NCBI RefSeq assembly: GCF_000235505.1
Contig: NZ_JH379027.1
Coordinates: 878,004 to 942,003, forward strand
DNA: 64,000 nt
DNA from: Hungatella hathewayi WAL-18680
Lineage (GTDB): Bacteria > Bacillota > Clostridia > Lachnospirales > Lachnospiraceae
Direction of reading: 5' to 3'
Under the pieces are notes generated by a model, which did not search any database, was not told where the DNA came from, and saw only the letters and a list, made by a program, of their open reading frames with translations. The position numbers were made by a program, and so were the translations under genes. Positions 16,536 to 22,855 of the stretch are shown here, in pieces; position 1 is the stretch's first letter, and every line of letters begins with the position of its first letter.

Positions 16536-17458
16536 CGGAGCTGGTGTTTCGGGACATTTCCCTGGATGACCGCGGGGCGGTGGAGGAGATATTGAAAGAG
16601 ATGGACAGCAGCTCCTGCCAGCACAGCTTCCCCAATCTCTGGTGCCTGCGGGAAAAGTACGGCACGCAGCTGTGCATCCGGGACGGGATTCTCTATATCC
16701 GTCAGACACGGCGGAGAGAGTATGGAAGGATGGCTTATTTTGCCCCTCTGGGAGCAAAGGCCGGTTATGATTCCATCAAGGCGGTGGAGCGCTGCGCCAA
16801 GGAGGAAGACACGCCATTTTACTTATTTGGAATCACGGAGGCCAGCAAAGGCCTGGTGAAGCTCTGTCTGGATGCCGGGTATCATGTGGAAGCGGACAGG
16901 GACTGGTGTGAGTATCTCTATGAGGCGGAGCGGCTGCGGCGTCTCTCCGGCAGCAGCTTGTCCCATCGGAGAAGGGATGTGTGCGCGTTCTGGCGACAGT
17001 ATGAGGGCCGGGCTTTCGTGGAGGCGGTGGACGGAAACAATCTGGAGGAAGTGGTGGAGTTTCAGCACCGCTGGCAGCAGGAAAACGTGCTGCGAAACCA
17101 GGAGCCGGAACAGCTGGAGGGGGAGCACCGCTCAATTTTAAATGGGCTGGAGCATTTTGAGGAACTTGGACTGCGCGGCGTGGCGATTCGCATTGACGGT
17201 GCGATTGCGGGGTACGGCTATGGGACCTACCTGGGGCGGAATACCTTTGATATCATCGCCCAGAAGGCGGATTACCGGTACCGCAATGGGAATCAGGCTC
17301 TGTTTCAGGAGCTGGCGGTCTGCGCGCCGGAAGCTGATTATATTAATTATGAAGAAGATATCGGTCTTGCAGGTCTCAGGCATGCCAAGCTCTCCTATAA
17401 ACCGGAGCGTTTGCTGCCGAAATTTTCTGCTGTGCCGGCAGGAGGTGTGTATGAATAA
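16532..17458 (+). CDS. DUF2156 family protein (LPG synthase C-terminal-like, double GNAT fold)
   Basis: 308 residues; ATG overlaps the phosphatase stop (ATGA). The pattern matches DUF2156: an N-terminal half with HSFPNLWCLREKYGTQL, LFGITEASKGLVKL and a C-terminal half ending in NYEEDIGLAGLRHAKLSY and KPERLLPKF. This is the cytosolic aminoacyl- or acyl-transferase module known from MprF, but the flippase half of MprF is absent and no membrane segment is seen. It could modify a lipid, a peptide or a small metabolite. Its link with the phosphatase is by operon position only. Confidence 0.85.
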   Translation: MTELVFRDISLDDRGAVEEILKEMDSSSCQHSFPNLWCLREKYGTQLCIRDGILYIRQTRRREYGRMAYFAPLGAKAGYDSIKAVERCAKEEDTPFYLFGITEASKGLVKLCLDAGYHVEADRDWCEYLYEAERLRRLSGSSLSHRRRDVCAFWRQYEGRAFVEAVDGNNLEEVVEFQHRWQQENVLRNQEPEQLEGEHRSILNGLEHFEELGLRGVAIRIDGAIAGYGYGTYLGRNTFDIIAQKADYRYRNGNQALFQELAVCAPEADYINYEEDIGLAGLRHAKLSYKPERLLPKFSAVPAGGVYE

Positions 17459-18371
17459 ACTGGAAGCCAGCTTTGTGCTGCTCTCGGTCACATTTTTCTG
17501 GGGAATCCAGTATATGTTTCTGGGAAATATACCGGAAGGCATCTCCACATTTGCCTTTCTGACACTGACAAACGCCATCGGATTTATCCTGGTGGCGTCT
17601 GTTTTTTACAAAGAATTTATGCGAATCACGAGGAAGCTGGTGTGGAAGAGTTTTCTCACGGCGGTTTTACTGTTTGGATTTAATGTGCTGCTGACCATGG
17701 GTTCCCGCTCCATGGAGACTTCAACGGCTTCCTTTCTGGCGGCGGCCTATATTATCTTTATCCCGGCAGTGATGGTAGTGCTTCGGAAAAAGATATACCG
17801 GAGAAATGTGGCCGGTGTGCTGATGGCGCTCGTTGGGATATTTCTGGCAACCGGTATCGGGTTTGGAGCCGGGGGCGGAGGGATGACGGGGCTTTCCGGC
17901 GGCATCTTTTATCTGCTGGGGGCGGATATCTTTTTTGCGGTCTATATTGTGGTGCTGGAAGAACTGGCCGGCGATTTGAGCCCGGTGCTGCTGTCCATGG
18001 GACAGATGTTTTTCGGCTCGCTGTTTGGACTTTGCGGCTGGCTGGTGGTTCAGCCGGAGACCATTGTAAACCTGCCCATGGAGACCCAGTTCTGGGCCAG
18101 CGTGCTGGTGATTGCCGTGTTTATCCGTGGATTTACCACGGTGATGCAGGTCTATGCCCAGCGTTATGTGTCGGCACTGAACGCTTCTCTGATTTTTTCC
18201 ATGGAGATTATCTTCACGCTGGTTTCCATGCAGTTTCTGCCGCTGCTTCTCGGGGAGGAGCGGGAGCCGCTGACGGCAGCTAAAGTCTGCGGCTGTCTCT
18301 GCATCATCGTGGGAGCGCTGGTGTCGGAGGGGGTAATCCGTATTCCATCAAGCAGGAGGAGACAGGGATGA
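17451..18371 (+). CDS. EamA/DMT family transporter
   Basis: 306 residues from ATG 17451, with GGAGGTG just upstream, starting eight bases inside the DUF2156 gene. About ten hydrophobic segments arranged as two EamA halves; marks include FFWGIQYMFLGNIP at the start, MGSRSMETSTASFLAA at the end of the first half, and TVMQVYAQRYVSALNASLIF in the second. Such proteins export or import small metabolites; the substrate cannot be read from sequence. It overlaps the next gene by four bases and so belongs to the same unit as the phosphatase. Confidence 0.88.
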   Translation: MNKLEASFVLLSVTFFWGIQYMFLGNIPEGISTFAFLTLTNAIGFILVASVFYKEFMRITRKLVWKSFLTAVLLFGFNVLLTMGSRSMETSTASFLAAAYIIFIPAVMVVLRKKIYRRNVAGVLMALVGIFLATGIGFGAGGGGMTGLSGGIFYLLGADIFFAVYIVVLEELAGDLSPVLLSMGQMFFGSLFGLCGWLVVQPETIVNLPMETQFWASVLVIAVFIRGFTTVMQVYAQRYVSALNASLIFSMEIIFTLVSMQFLPLLLGEEREPLTAAKVCGCLCIIVGALVSEGVIRIPSSRRRQG

Positions 18372-19339
18372 AAGGGAAGAGAAGTAATTACATAACAAAA
18401 GAGCGGCTGGGCTGTTTTGTGGCCTGTGCCGTGGTTTATCTGTTTCTGGATATTCCGTTCCGGGCCATGGGATTTTTGAATCTGCTTCCACTTGCCGGGC
18501 CGAAAAACGCGCTTCCCATGGTGGCGGGACTTGTCTTTGGACCGGCGGGTATTTTGGGAACGGCTGTGGGAGCGCTGGTGTCCGGATGGGTGAGTGGAGC
18601 CTCGTTTCGGGCGGTGGCCAGTGAGGCGGTTTCGGTGGCGGCGGCTTCCACATTTTTCTACCGGTTCTGGTATTTAATACGGAGAGATGGAAAAACGGAT
18701 TTGAAGTCAGCCGGGCATATGGTTCAATTTTTTCTGACCGGGGTGGTGGCCGGATTTTTGATGGGCGGATTGGAGGGGATTTTGCTGGCGGACAGCTATG
18801 ATTCCGGTTTCCTGACGCTGTGTCTGGAGGTGGGGCTCAGTTCCTCGGCCTGGCTGCTTCTCATTGGAATGCCGGTATTTATCCTTCTGACCTCCGTCTT
18901 TGCCATCCGTCCCTGGGTTCCCGTGCATCTGTTTGCGGCCGGAGACAGGGAGGAAGCGGGAGAGCTGGTTATGGACATCGGCTCCGATGTGCAGGAACTG
19001 GCCGGCGTGGGAGATGCCGTGGCTCTCTACAACGAGCAGAAGGGAATCCCGGCCCAGCGCGGCTACGCGATTATGTCCTGCGTGGAGGAACTGAGCGTTC
19101 TCATCCAGCAGCGTCTGCCGGAGACTGGCAAAATCCATATCTGCATCCGCTCCGGCAGCAACGTGGTGGTCCGTCTGCAATACCCTGGGGAACGCTACAA
19201 CCCCTTCGCCGTCCGGGTAGCCCCCGGAGGCCCCGGCGCCAATCTGGATATCCTGGGAATCCTCATGGTGCGTGAGATGGCGGTCCACGTGGGCTACCGG
19301 AGAAGGCAGGAGGAAAATGAGCTGACGATGATAGTTTAA
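18368..19339 (+). CDS. Polytopic membrane protein with degenerate HATPase (anti-sigma-like) domain
   Basis: 323 residues. Residues 15-190 hold about five or six membrane segments resembling ECF-type or MASE-like sensor regions (NALPMVAGLVFGPAGILG). Residues about 195-323 resemble an RsbW-type HATPase: MSCVEELSVLI sits at the N-box and DILGILMVREMAVHVGYRR at the G-box, ending ENELTMIV. The N-box Asn is replaced by Val, so Mg-ATP binding in the usual way is doubtful. It overlaps the transporter by four bases and ends the unit. It may sense a signal in the membrane and tether the STAS protein rather than phosphorylate it. Confidence 0.7.
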   Translation: MKGKRSNYITKERLGCFVACAVVYLFLDIPFRAMGFLNLLPLAGPKNALPMVAGLVFGPAGILGTAVGALVSGWVSGASFRAVASEAVSVAAASTFFYRFWYLIRRDGKTDLKSAGHMVQFFLTGVVAGFLMGGLEGILLADSYDSGFLTLCLEVGLSSSAWLLLIGMPVFILLTSVFAIRPWVPVHLFAAGDREEAGELVMDIGSDVQELAGVGDAVALYNEQKGIPAQRGYAIMSCVEELSVLIQQRLPETGKIHICIRSGSNVVVRLQYPGERYNPFAVRVAPGGPGANLDILGILMVREMAVHVGYRRRQEENELTMIV

Positions 19340-19360
19340 CCTTGTAATCCCTAAAAAAGT

Positions 19361-19390
19361 TTGTTAAGATAAGAATAGATGGAATAATAT
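19361..19390 (+). promoter_or_regulatory. Probable promoter of the first mini wall-binding gene
   Basis: TTGTTA at 19361-19366 and TAATAT at 19385-19390 with an 18-base spacer, about 20 bases upstream of the AAAGGAGGGG ribosome site. It separates this gene from the phosphatase unit. Confidence 0.5.
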
Positions 19391-19411
19391 GGATGCAAAG
19401 GAGGGGAACGC

Positions 19412-19729
19412 ATGAAAAAGAAACGGATTCTGGCGGCGGGCATAAGTGTGCTTCTGTCAATCATGTCAGTAACTCCTGTGCTTGGAGGAGAGTGGGCGGC
19501 TGAGGGGTCTAACTGGAAGTATTATTCTGATAATGGGAATATGGTGACCGGCTGGCTCGAGGACAACGGGGAATGGTATTTCCTTCAGGCATCAGGTAAT
19601 ATGGCAACCGGCTGGATTAAGGATGAAGGCAGCTGGTATTTTCTCTATGACAATGGTGCGATGGCACATGATACCTGGATTGACAATTATTACGTAAATT
19701 CTACCGGGAAATGGGTGAAGACCCGCTGA
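19412..19729 (+). CDS. Mini cell-wall-binding repeat protein
   Basis: 105 residues. A signal peptide (MKKKRILAAGISVLLSIM, cut probably near VLGGE) is followed by about three choline/glucan-binding-type repeats: NWKYYSDNGNMVTGWLED, EWYFLQASGNMATGWIKD and SWYFLYDNGAMAHDTW, then DNYYVNSTGKWVKTR. There is no catalytic domain. In the family such repeats bind choline or other wall and glucan sugars. A convergent paralog of identical length lies 112 bases away. Role unknown; possibly a surface decoy, a cap or an autolysin modulator. Confidence 0.85.
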   Translation: MKKKRILAAGISVLLSIMSVTPVLGGEWAAEGSNWKYYSDNGNMVTGWLEDNGEWYFLQASGNMATGWIKDEGSWYFLYDNGAMAHDTWIDNYYVNSTGKWVKTR

Positions 19730-19767
19730 CCTGCAAAATGCGGTAATGCAGCAATGAAACAGTAATC

Positions 19768-19826
19768 AAAAAGAGAGATTCCGAAGGCGCGTGCGGTTAC
19801 GCCATACCGGAATCTCTCTTTTTTGC
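19768..19826. terminator. Bidirectional terminator between the convergent wall-binding genes
   Basis: AAAAGAGAGATTCCG at 19769-19783 pairs with CGGAATCTCTCTTTT at 19808-19822, with A and T tracts on the outer sides. The loop contains a smaller GGCG/CGCC pair. It works for both convergent genes. Confidence 0.9.
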
Positions 19827-19841
19827 TTTTCATTGTCACTG

Positions 19842-20159
19842 TTATCTGGTCTTGATCCATTTACCCTCGGAATCGACATAGTAATTATCGACCCACTTAT
19901 CCATTGCCAGGACGCCGTCCTCCTCGAAGTAGTACCAGCTGCCCTTGGTCTTGTACCATCCGGTCTTTCTGGTGCCGTCCTCGTTGAGGTAATATCTGTC
20001 TCCGTCGTCATCTATCCATCCGGTGATGCTCTCCCCGTTCTCGTCAAGATAAGTCCAGGTACTGTCATCCCCTGCAACCCAGGTGCCGGCGAACGCCGGT
20101 ACTGCGGATAAAAGCATTAATGTAAAGGAAAGGGCTAATGTTGCTATATGTTTTCTCAT
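19842..20159 (-). CDS. Mini cell-wall-binding repeat protein (convergent paralog)
   Basis: 105 residues. Signal peptide MRKHIATLALSFTLMLLSA, cleavage likely after AFA. Repeats are TWTYLDENGESITGWIDD, DRYYLNEDGTRKTGWYKT and SWYYFEEDGVLAMDKW, then DNYYVDSEGKWIKTR. Length and final 17 residues closely match the neighbouring gene on the other strand, so the two arose from an inverted duplication that has since diverged. An AAGGAGG site precedes the ATG. A wall-bound, non-enzymatic role is inferred. Confidence 0.85.
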   Translation of the reverse strand: MRKHIATLALSFTLMLLSAVPAFAGTWVAGDDSTWTYLDENGESITGWIDDDGDRYYLNEDGTRKTGWYKTKGSWYYFEEDGVLAMDKWVDNYYVDSEGKWIKTR

Positions 20160-20192
20160 ACATCGGGCCTCCTTATTGTTTTTTACGTGTTA

Positions 20193-20221
20193 ATTATAGC
20201 ATAGGGAACCAGCGTTTTCCA
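20193..20221 (-). promoter_or_regulatory. Promoter of the minus-strand mini wall-binding gene
   Basis: On the minus strand TGGAAA (20216-20221) and TATAAT (20193-20198) are 17 bases apart, upstream of the AAGGAGG site. The palindrome AAACATGTTT (20227-20236) sits just upstream of the -35 element. Confidence 0.6.
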
Positions 20222-20308
20222 GTTACAAACATGTTTCAAATCTTACGATTTTAGAACAAGATTCTTACCAAATTAGTCGTTTTGGAAGCAGATTTTTTTT
20301 GATATTTT

Positions 20309-20316
20309 TTCGACAA
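20309..20316 (-). promoter_or_regulatory. Spo0A box (single)
   Basis: TTCGACAA, the reverse of the consensus 0A box TTGTCGAA. It lies between the two divergent promoters, about 130 bases upstream of the paired boxes. Confidence 0.5.
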
Positions 20317-20435
20317 ATGGTTTTTTCATAAATCTTCCACCAATTCCACAAATAGTACCTGGAAATCGGCCAAAACACACATCTTGTGGCCCATTACAGG
20401 TGAAAAAAATTATCATGAAAAACAGATTCAAGGTT

Positions 20436-20453
20436 TTCGACAAAATTGTCGAA
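20436..20453. promoter_or_regulatory. Paired inverted Spo0A boxes
   Basis: TTCGACAA and TTGTCGAA face each other across two bases. Both halves match the known 0A box exactly. The pair is centred about 60 bases upstream of the likely start of transcription for the 51-residue gene, a position suited to activation. Confidence 0.75.
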
Positions 20454-20471
20454 TTTTGCGATAAATAGTCC

Positions 20472-20500
20472 TTCACAAAAGATAGAAAAGAGGTTATATT
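20472..20500 (+). promoter_or_regulatory. Promoter of the 51-residue coiled-coil gene
   Basis: TTCACA at 20472-20477 and TATATT at 20495-20500 with a 17-base spacer. The weak -35 together with the nearby Spo0A boxes suggests an activator-dependent promoter. Confidence 0.6.
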
Positions 20501-20516
20501 GATGGAAGTTCAAAAA

Positions 20517-20526
20517 AGAAGGAGGT
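20517..20526 (+). promoter_or_regulatory. Exceptionally strong ribosome binding site
   Basis: AGAAGGAGGT matches the 16S anti-Shine-Dalgarno sequence along its full length, nine bases before ATG 20536. It supports the short gene as real and highly translated. Confidence 0.85.
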
Positions 20527-20535
20527 TCTCCCGAC

Positions 20536-20691
20536 ATGGAATTAGAACAGAGACTAGCTGATGCCGAACGTGAAAATGCCAGGCTGAAAGCGGACAATGA
20601 GATGCTTCTGGATGTCATCGCACAGATGAAAATCACATTGAACCGTCTGATTGACCGCTATATGACGGATGATAATCCGAAAAGTGCATGA
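20536..20691 (+). CDS. Small (51 aa) coiled-coil protein
   Basis: 51 residues, starting MELEQRLADAERENARL. Heptad spacing of Leu, Ala, Met and Ile over residues 3-43 gives a single leucine-zipper-like helix; the last eight residues (DDNPKSA region) are polar. It is too short for a familiar domain. Evidence that it is real: full-length Shine-Dalgarno, good promoter with Spo0A boxes, and a terminator 58 bases after the stop. The coiled coil resembles that of the zinc-ribbon protein encoded next door on the other strand, so the two may pair. It could be a small regulator made at the onset of sporulation. Confidence 0.7.
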   Translation: MELEQRLADAERENARLKADNEMLLDVIAQMKITLNRLIDRYMTDDNPKSA

Positions 20692-20748
20692 GAAACGAAA
20701 GGGATGTTTGGAAGAGACAAATAAGAACGAACATGGGTTAAGAGACGG

Positions 20749-20768
20749 GGAGTGTTTTCACTCCTTTT
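20749..20768 (+). terminator. Terminator of the 51-residue gene
   Basis: GGAGTG-TTTT-CACTCC (20749-20764) followed by TTTT. The stem is short, but it is well placed between the convergent genes. Confidence 0.7.
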
Positions 20769-21168
20769 AGTCCTTAACGGATTTCAAATCCTGTACTTCT
20801 CGCTCTAATTCCTTGATTTTGTTTAACTGCTCCCAGATTGTGGCGTGCATCCACTCCACCGTCTCATTCAGCTTCTGGTTGTCAGCCTCCAGTTCCTCGA
20901 CTTTGCTGGTCAGCAGTCCGACCAGTTCTTTTTGATTGTACAGCTTGTCGGGACTGGTGATTCTCTTGATAAAGGTGGGACTGTTTTTGATGATTTCCCT
21001 GGAAATCAGGCGGTCGCGTTCCTCATGACCCAAATCCATAAAATCGTGGTAGGAAATATGCAGCTGTGTCATGGAAATGTTACAGGCCGGACATACCGCG
21101 TTTTTCGGAAGCTGGTAGTACGCGTAGCGTCCGCATTTGCGGCAAAAATAAACAGATAGTTCTCTCAT
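20767..21168 (-). CDS. Zinc-ribbon and coiled-coil protein of unknown function
   Basis: 133 residues. N-terminus MRELSVYFCRKCGRYAYYQL with CxxC and a second CPAC pair at about residues 31-34 forms a four-Cys zinc ribbon. Residues about 85-130 (SKVEELEADNQKLNETVEW onward) are a coiled coil. No enzyme motif. AGGAGG precedes the ATG, and a consensus promoter lies about 50 bases upstream. The opposing 51-residue gene carries a similar coil. The architecture is that of a small regulator or adaptor; I do not recognise the family. Confidence 0.75.
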   Translation of the reverse strand: MRELSVYFCRKCGRYAYYQLPKNAVCPACNISMTQLHISYHDFMDLGHEERDRLISREIIKNSPTFIKRITSPDKLYNQKELVGLLTSKVEELEADNQKLNETVEWMHATIWEQLNKIKELEREVQDLKSVKD

Positions 21169-21215
21169 GGCAAAAGCCTCCTGATGTATGGTATAAAAAG
21201 TTACATTTTACAAAT

Positions 21216-21244
21216 ATTATAACGCCAATAGTGGTAATTTGTAA
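21216..21244 (-). promoter_or_regulatory. Promoter of the zinc-ribbon gene
   Basis: Minus-strand TTACAA (21239-21244) and TATAAT (21216-21221) with a 17-base spacer, 48 bases before the ATG. Confidence 0.7.
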
Positions 21245-21253
21245 CCACAAAAT

Positions 21254-21294
21254 AGAAAAAGCTGCCAAAATGTTACTTTTGACAGCTTTTTTGA
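21254..21294 (-). terminator. Terminator of the 446-residue wall-binding gene
   Basis: AAAAGCTG.CAAAA at 21256-21270 pairs with TTTTG.CAGCTTTT at 21277-21290, with T tracts on both strands. It lies just after the stop of the minus-strand gene and before the promoter of the next minus-strand gene. Confidence 0.8.
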
Positions 21295-21317
21295 ACGGAT
21301 TTTATTTATAATTTCAG

Positions 21318-22658
21318 TTATTTTATGATGCCGTTGACATCAACGACCCATACTTTTCCATTAGCATCTTTTACATCTTTATGTCCTGCACCCAGTTCCG
21401 GTTTCTCGGAAGACTTCGCGGAGGAAGTGGCTTTCTGGATGATGCCGGAGGTATTCACCAGGTACTGGTTGTCCTGGAAGCTTACTGGTGCAAAACGAAC
21501 GTCTGCGTCCGCGTCCTTTCTCAGACCGTACTCATAGATGGCGTTGTCGCGGAAGCCGTGGAATCCCTGGCCTTTTCTGCTGCCGTCCGTGTAGAAGAAC
21601 CATGTCTGGTTCTGGTCTAAGTCCTCGTTGTATACCGTCTGCTTGCCGGTTTTCATCACGCCGTCGGTGTGGAACAGGAAGTGGGCGGTCTCGCCGTTTT
21701 CCAGAGTCACAACCTTTAAGCCGGTCTGCATTTCACCTTTTGTATTGAAACCGTATTTGTTAGAGGAAATGGTAAATACCTGGATTCCTGTCTCTGCGTG
21801 GAATGGCTTGCCATTCTTAAAGTAGAAGTTGTAGGTCTCATCCGGAGTGCTGATGCCAGGGGCTCCCTCAATGGTCATCCAGCCGTCCGCGCGTCTTCCG
21901 GTTTCCTTGTCGTAGAACTGGAAGCCTTTTACGGAAGCGGTCTGTGTGCTCTCAGCGTCGGAAGCGGTAGCTGTTGCCGGCTCCGCATCGGGAAGTTTGT
22001 ACCAACCGGTCTGCATTTTGCCGTCCACAAAGGTATAGTAGCTGCCGTCAATCTTCTTGTCCACCTGGTTCTCTACCATCTTGCCGTTGCGGTCAAAGTA
22101 GTACCAGGCAATGCTCTCGTCCGGGTCATCGGTGTTGTCCTCTAACTGTACCCAGCCGGTCTTCATCACGCCGTCGGTGGAATCACCAAGGTAGTAAGTA
22201 GAACCGTCGATTTCCACTTTACCGGTAGCCATGTGGCTGTCGCTGTCGAAGTAGTACCACTTATCCTCGATCACCTGCCATCTGGAAGTAACTGCCTTGC
22301 CGTCTTTTCCGTAGTAGAACCAGTAATTCTCCGGTGCATCCGGGGTATCCCAGTCTGACTCGTTGGCAACGCTTACCCACTGGTTTGTCACACGTTTTCC
22401 GTCGGAACCAACGTAGTATTCGTCAATCTGTGAATCAAAGGCCAGATAGCCTTCTTCATCTAAGTAGAACCATTCGCCTCCCTGCTTCTTCCAGGTATCG
22501 GTTAAGTAGTAACCGTCAGCGTCGTAGTATTTCCATGTTCCGTCTTCTTCTGTCCATCCTGCTGTCTGTGCCATAACCGGCGCAGTGAATGCAGGGGTTA
22601 CCGCTGCCATCATAACCGCGGTGGATAATACAGCCATCCATTTCGTCTGTTTTTTCAT
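21318..22658 (-). CDS. Cell-wall-binding repeat protein (secreted, 446 aa)
   Basis: 446 residues. Signal peptide MKKQTKWMAVLSTAVMMAA, cleavage probably near PVMAQ. The rest is a chain of choline/glucan-binding-type repeats of about 20-40 residues (GTWKYYDADGYYLTDTW, EWFYLDEEGYLAF, KWYYFDSDSHMATG, AWYYFDRNGKMV, and longer GMKTG-type units), many ending in the aromatic-Gly pattern of the family. A Ser/Thr/Ala-rich break (TATASDAESTQTASV) divides the array near residue 235. No catalytic domain is seen. AAGGAG precedes the ATG. Likely bound to the cell surface; ligand unknown. Confidence 0.85.
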   Translation of the reverse strand: MKKQTKWMAVLSTAVMMAAVTPAFTAPVMAQTAGWTEEDGTWKYYDADGYYLTDTWKKQGGEWFYLDEEGYLAFDSQIDEYYVGSDGKRVTNQWVSVANESDWDTPDAPENYWFYYGKDGKAVTSRWQVIEDKWYYFDSDSHMATGKVEIDGSTYYLGDSTDGVMKTGWVQLEDNTDDPDESIAWYYFDRNGKMVENQVDKKIDGSYYTFVDGKMQTGWYKLPDAEPATATASDAESTQTASVKGFQFYDKETGRRADGWMTIEGAPGISTPDETYNFYFKNGKPFHAETGIQVFTISSNKYGFNTKGEMQTGLKVVTLENGETAHFLFHTDGVMKTGKQTVYNEDLDQNQTWFFYTDGSRKGQGFHGFRDNAIYEYGLRKDADADVRFAPVSFQDNQYLVNTSGIIQKATSSAKSSEKPELGAGHKDVKDANGKVWVVDVNGIIK

Positions 22659-22737
22659 AATAAAAGTCTCTCCTTCATATGTCGGGAATATGTCCCGTAG
22701 ATGTGTTGGCCGAAAATCCGTTGTTGCATTACTCCAC

Positions 22738-22743
22738 GATTAT
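22738..22743 (-). promoter_or_regulatory. Likely -10 element for the 446-residue wall-binding gene
   Basis: TATAAT on the minus strand, 80 bases upstream of the start codon. The matching -35 is weak. Confidence 0.4.
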
Positions 22744-22810
22744 ATCCTATCCGGGAGGGGTGCGAAAGTGTAGGTTGCTGGTAAATTTGGTAGGAATTTT
22801 AATATAGATA

Positions 22811-22819
22811 TGATATACT
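22811..22819 (+). promoter_or_regulatory. Extended -10 promoter of the glycan cluster
   Basis: TGATATACT gives TG-N-TATACT, an extended -10, about 15 bases upstream of the AGGAGAAGGAG ribosome site. TTGGTA at 22787-22792 is too far for a standard -35. Confidence 0.5.
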
Positions 22820-22855
22820 ATTAAATAAAAATTACAGGAGAAGGAGTCTGGCCAT

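Larger units (their letters stand above)
20160..20535. promoter_or_regulatory. AT-rich divergent regulatory region (no gene)
   Basis: 376 bases between two divergently transcribed genes, clearly richer in A and T than its surroundings, with runs of T around 20292-20310. It holds two divergent promoters, three Spo0A-type boxes and one palindrome, listed separately. I see no credible coding sequence in it. Confidence 0.7.

Noticed and set aside
16532-17458. MprF lysyl-phosphatidylglycerol synthase
   Set aside because: Only the soluble DUF2156 fold is present; the flippase membrane half is absent, so the MprF name is not justified.
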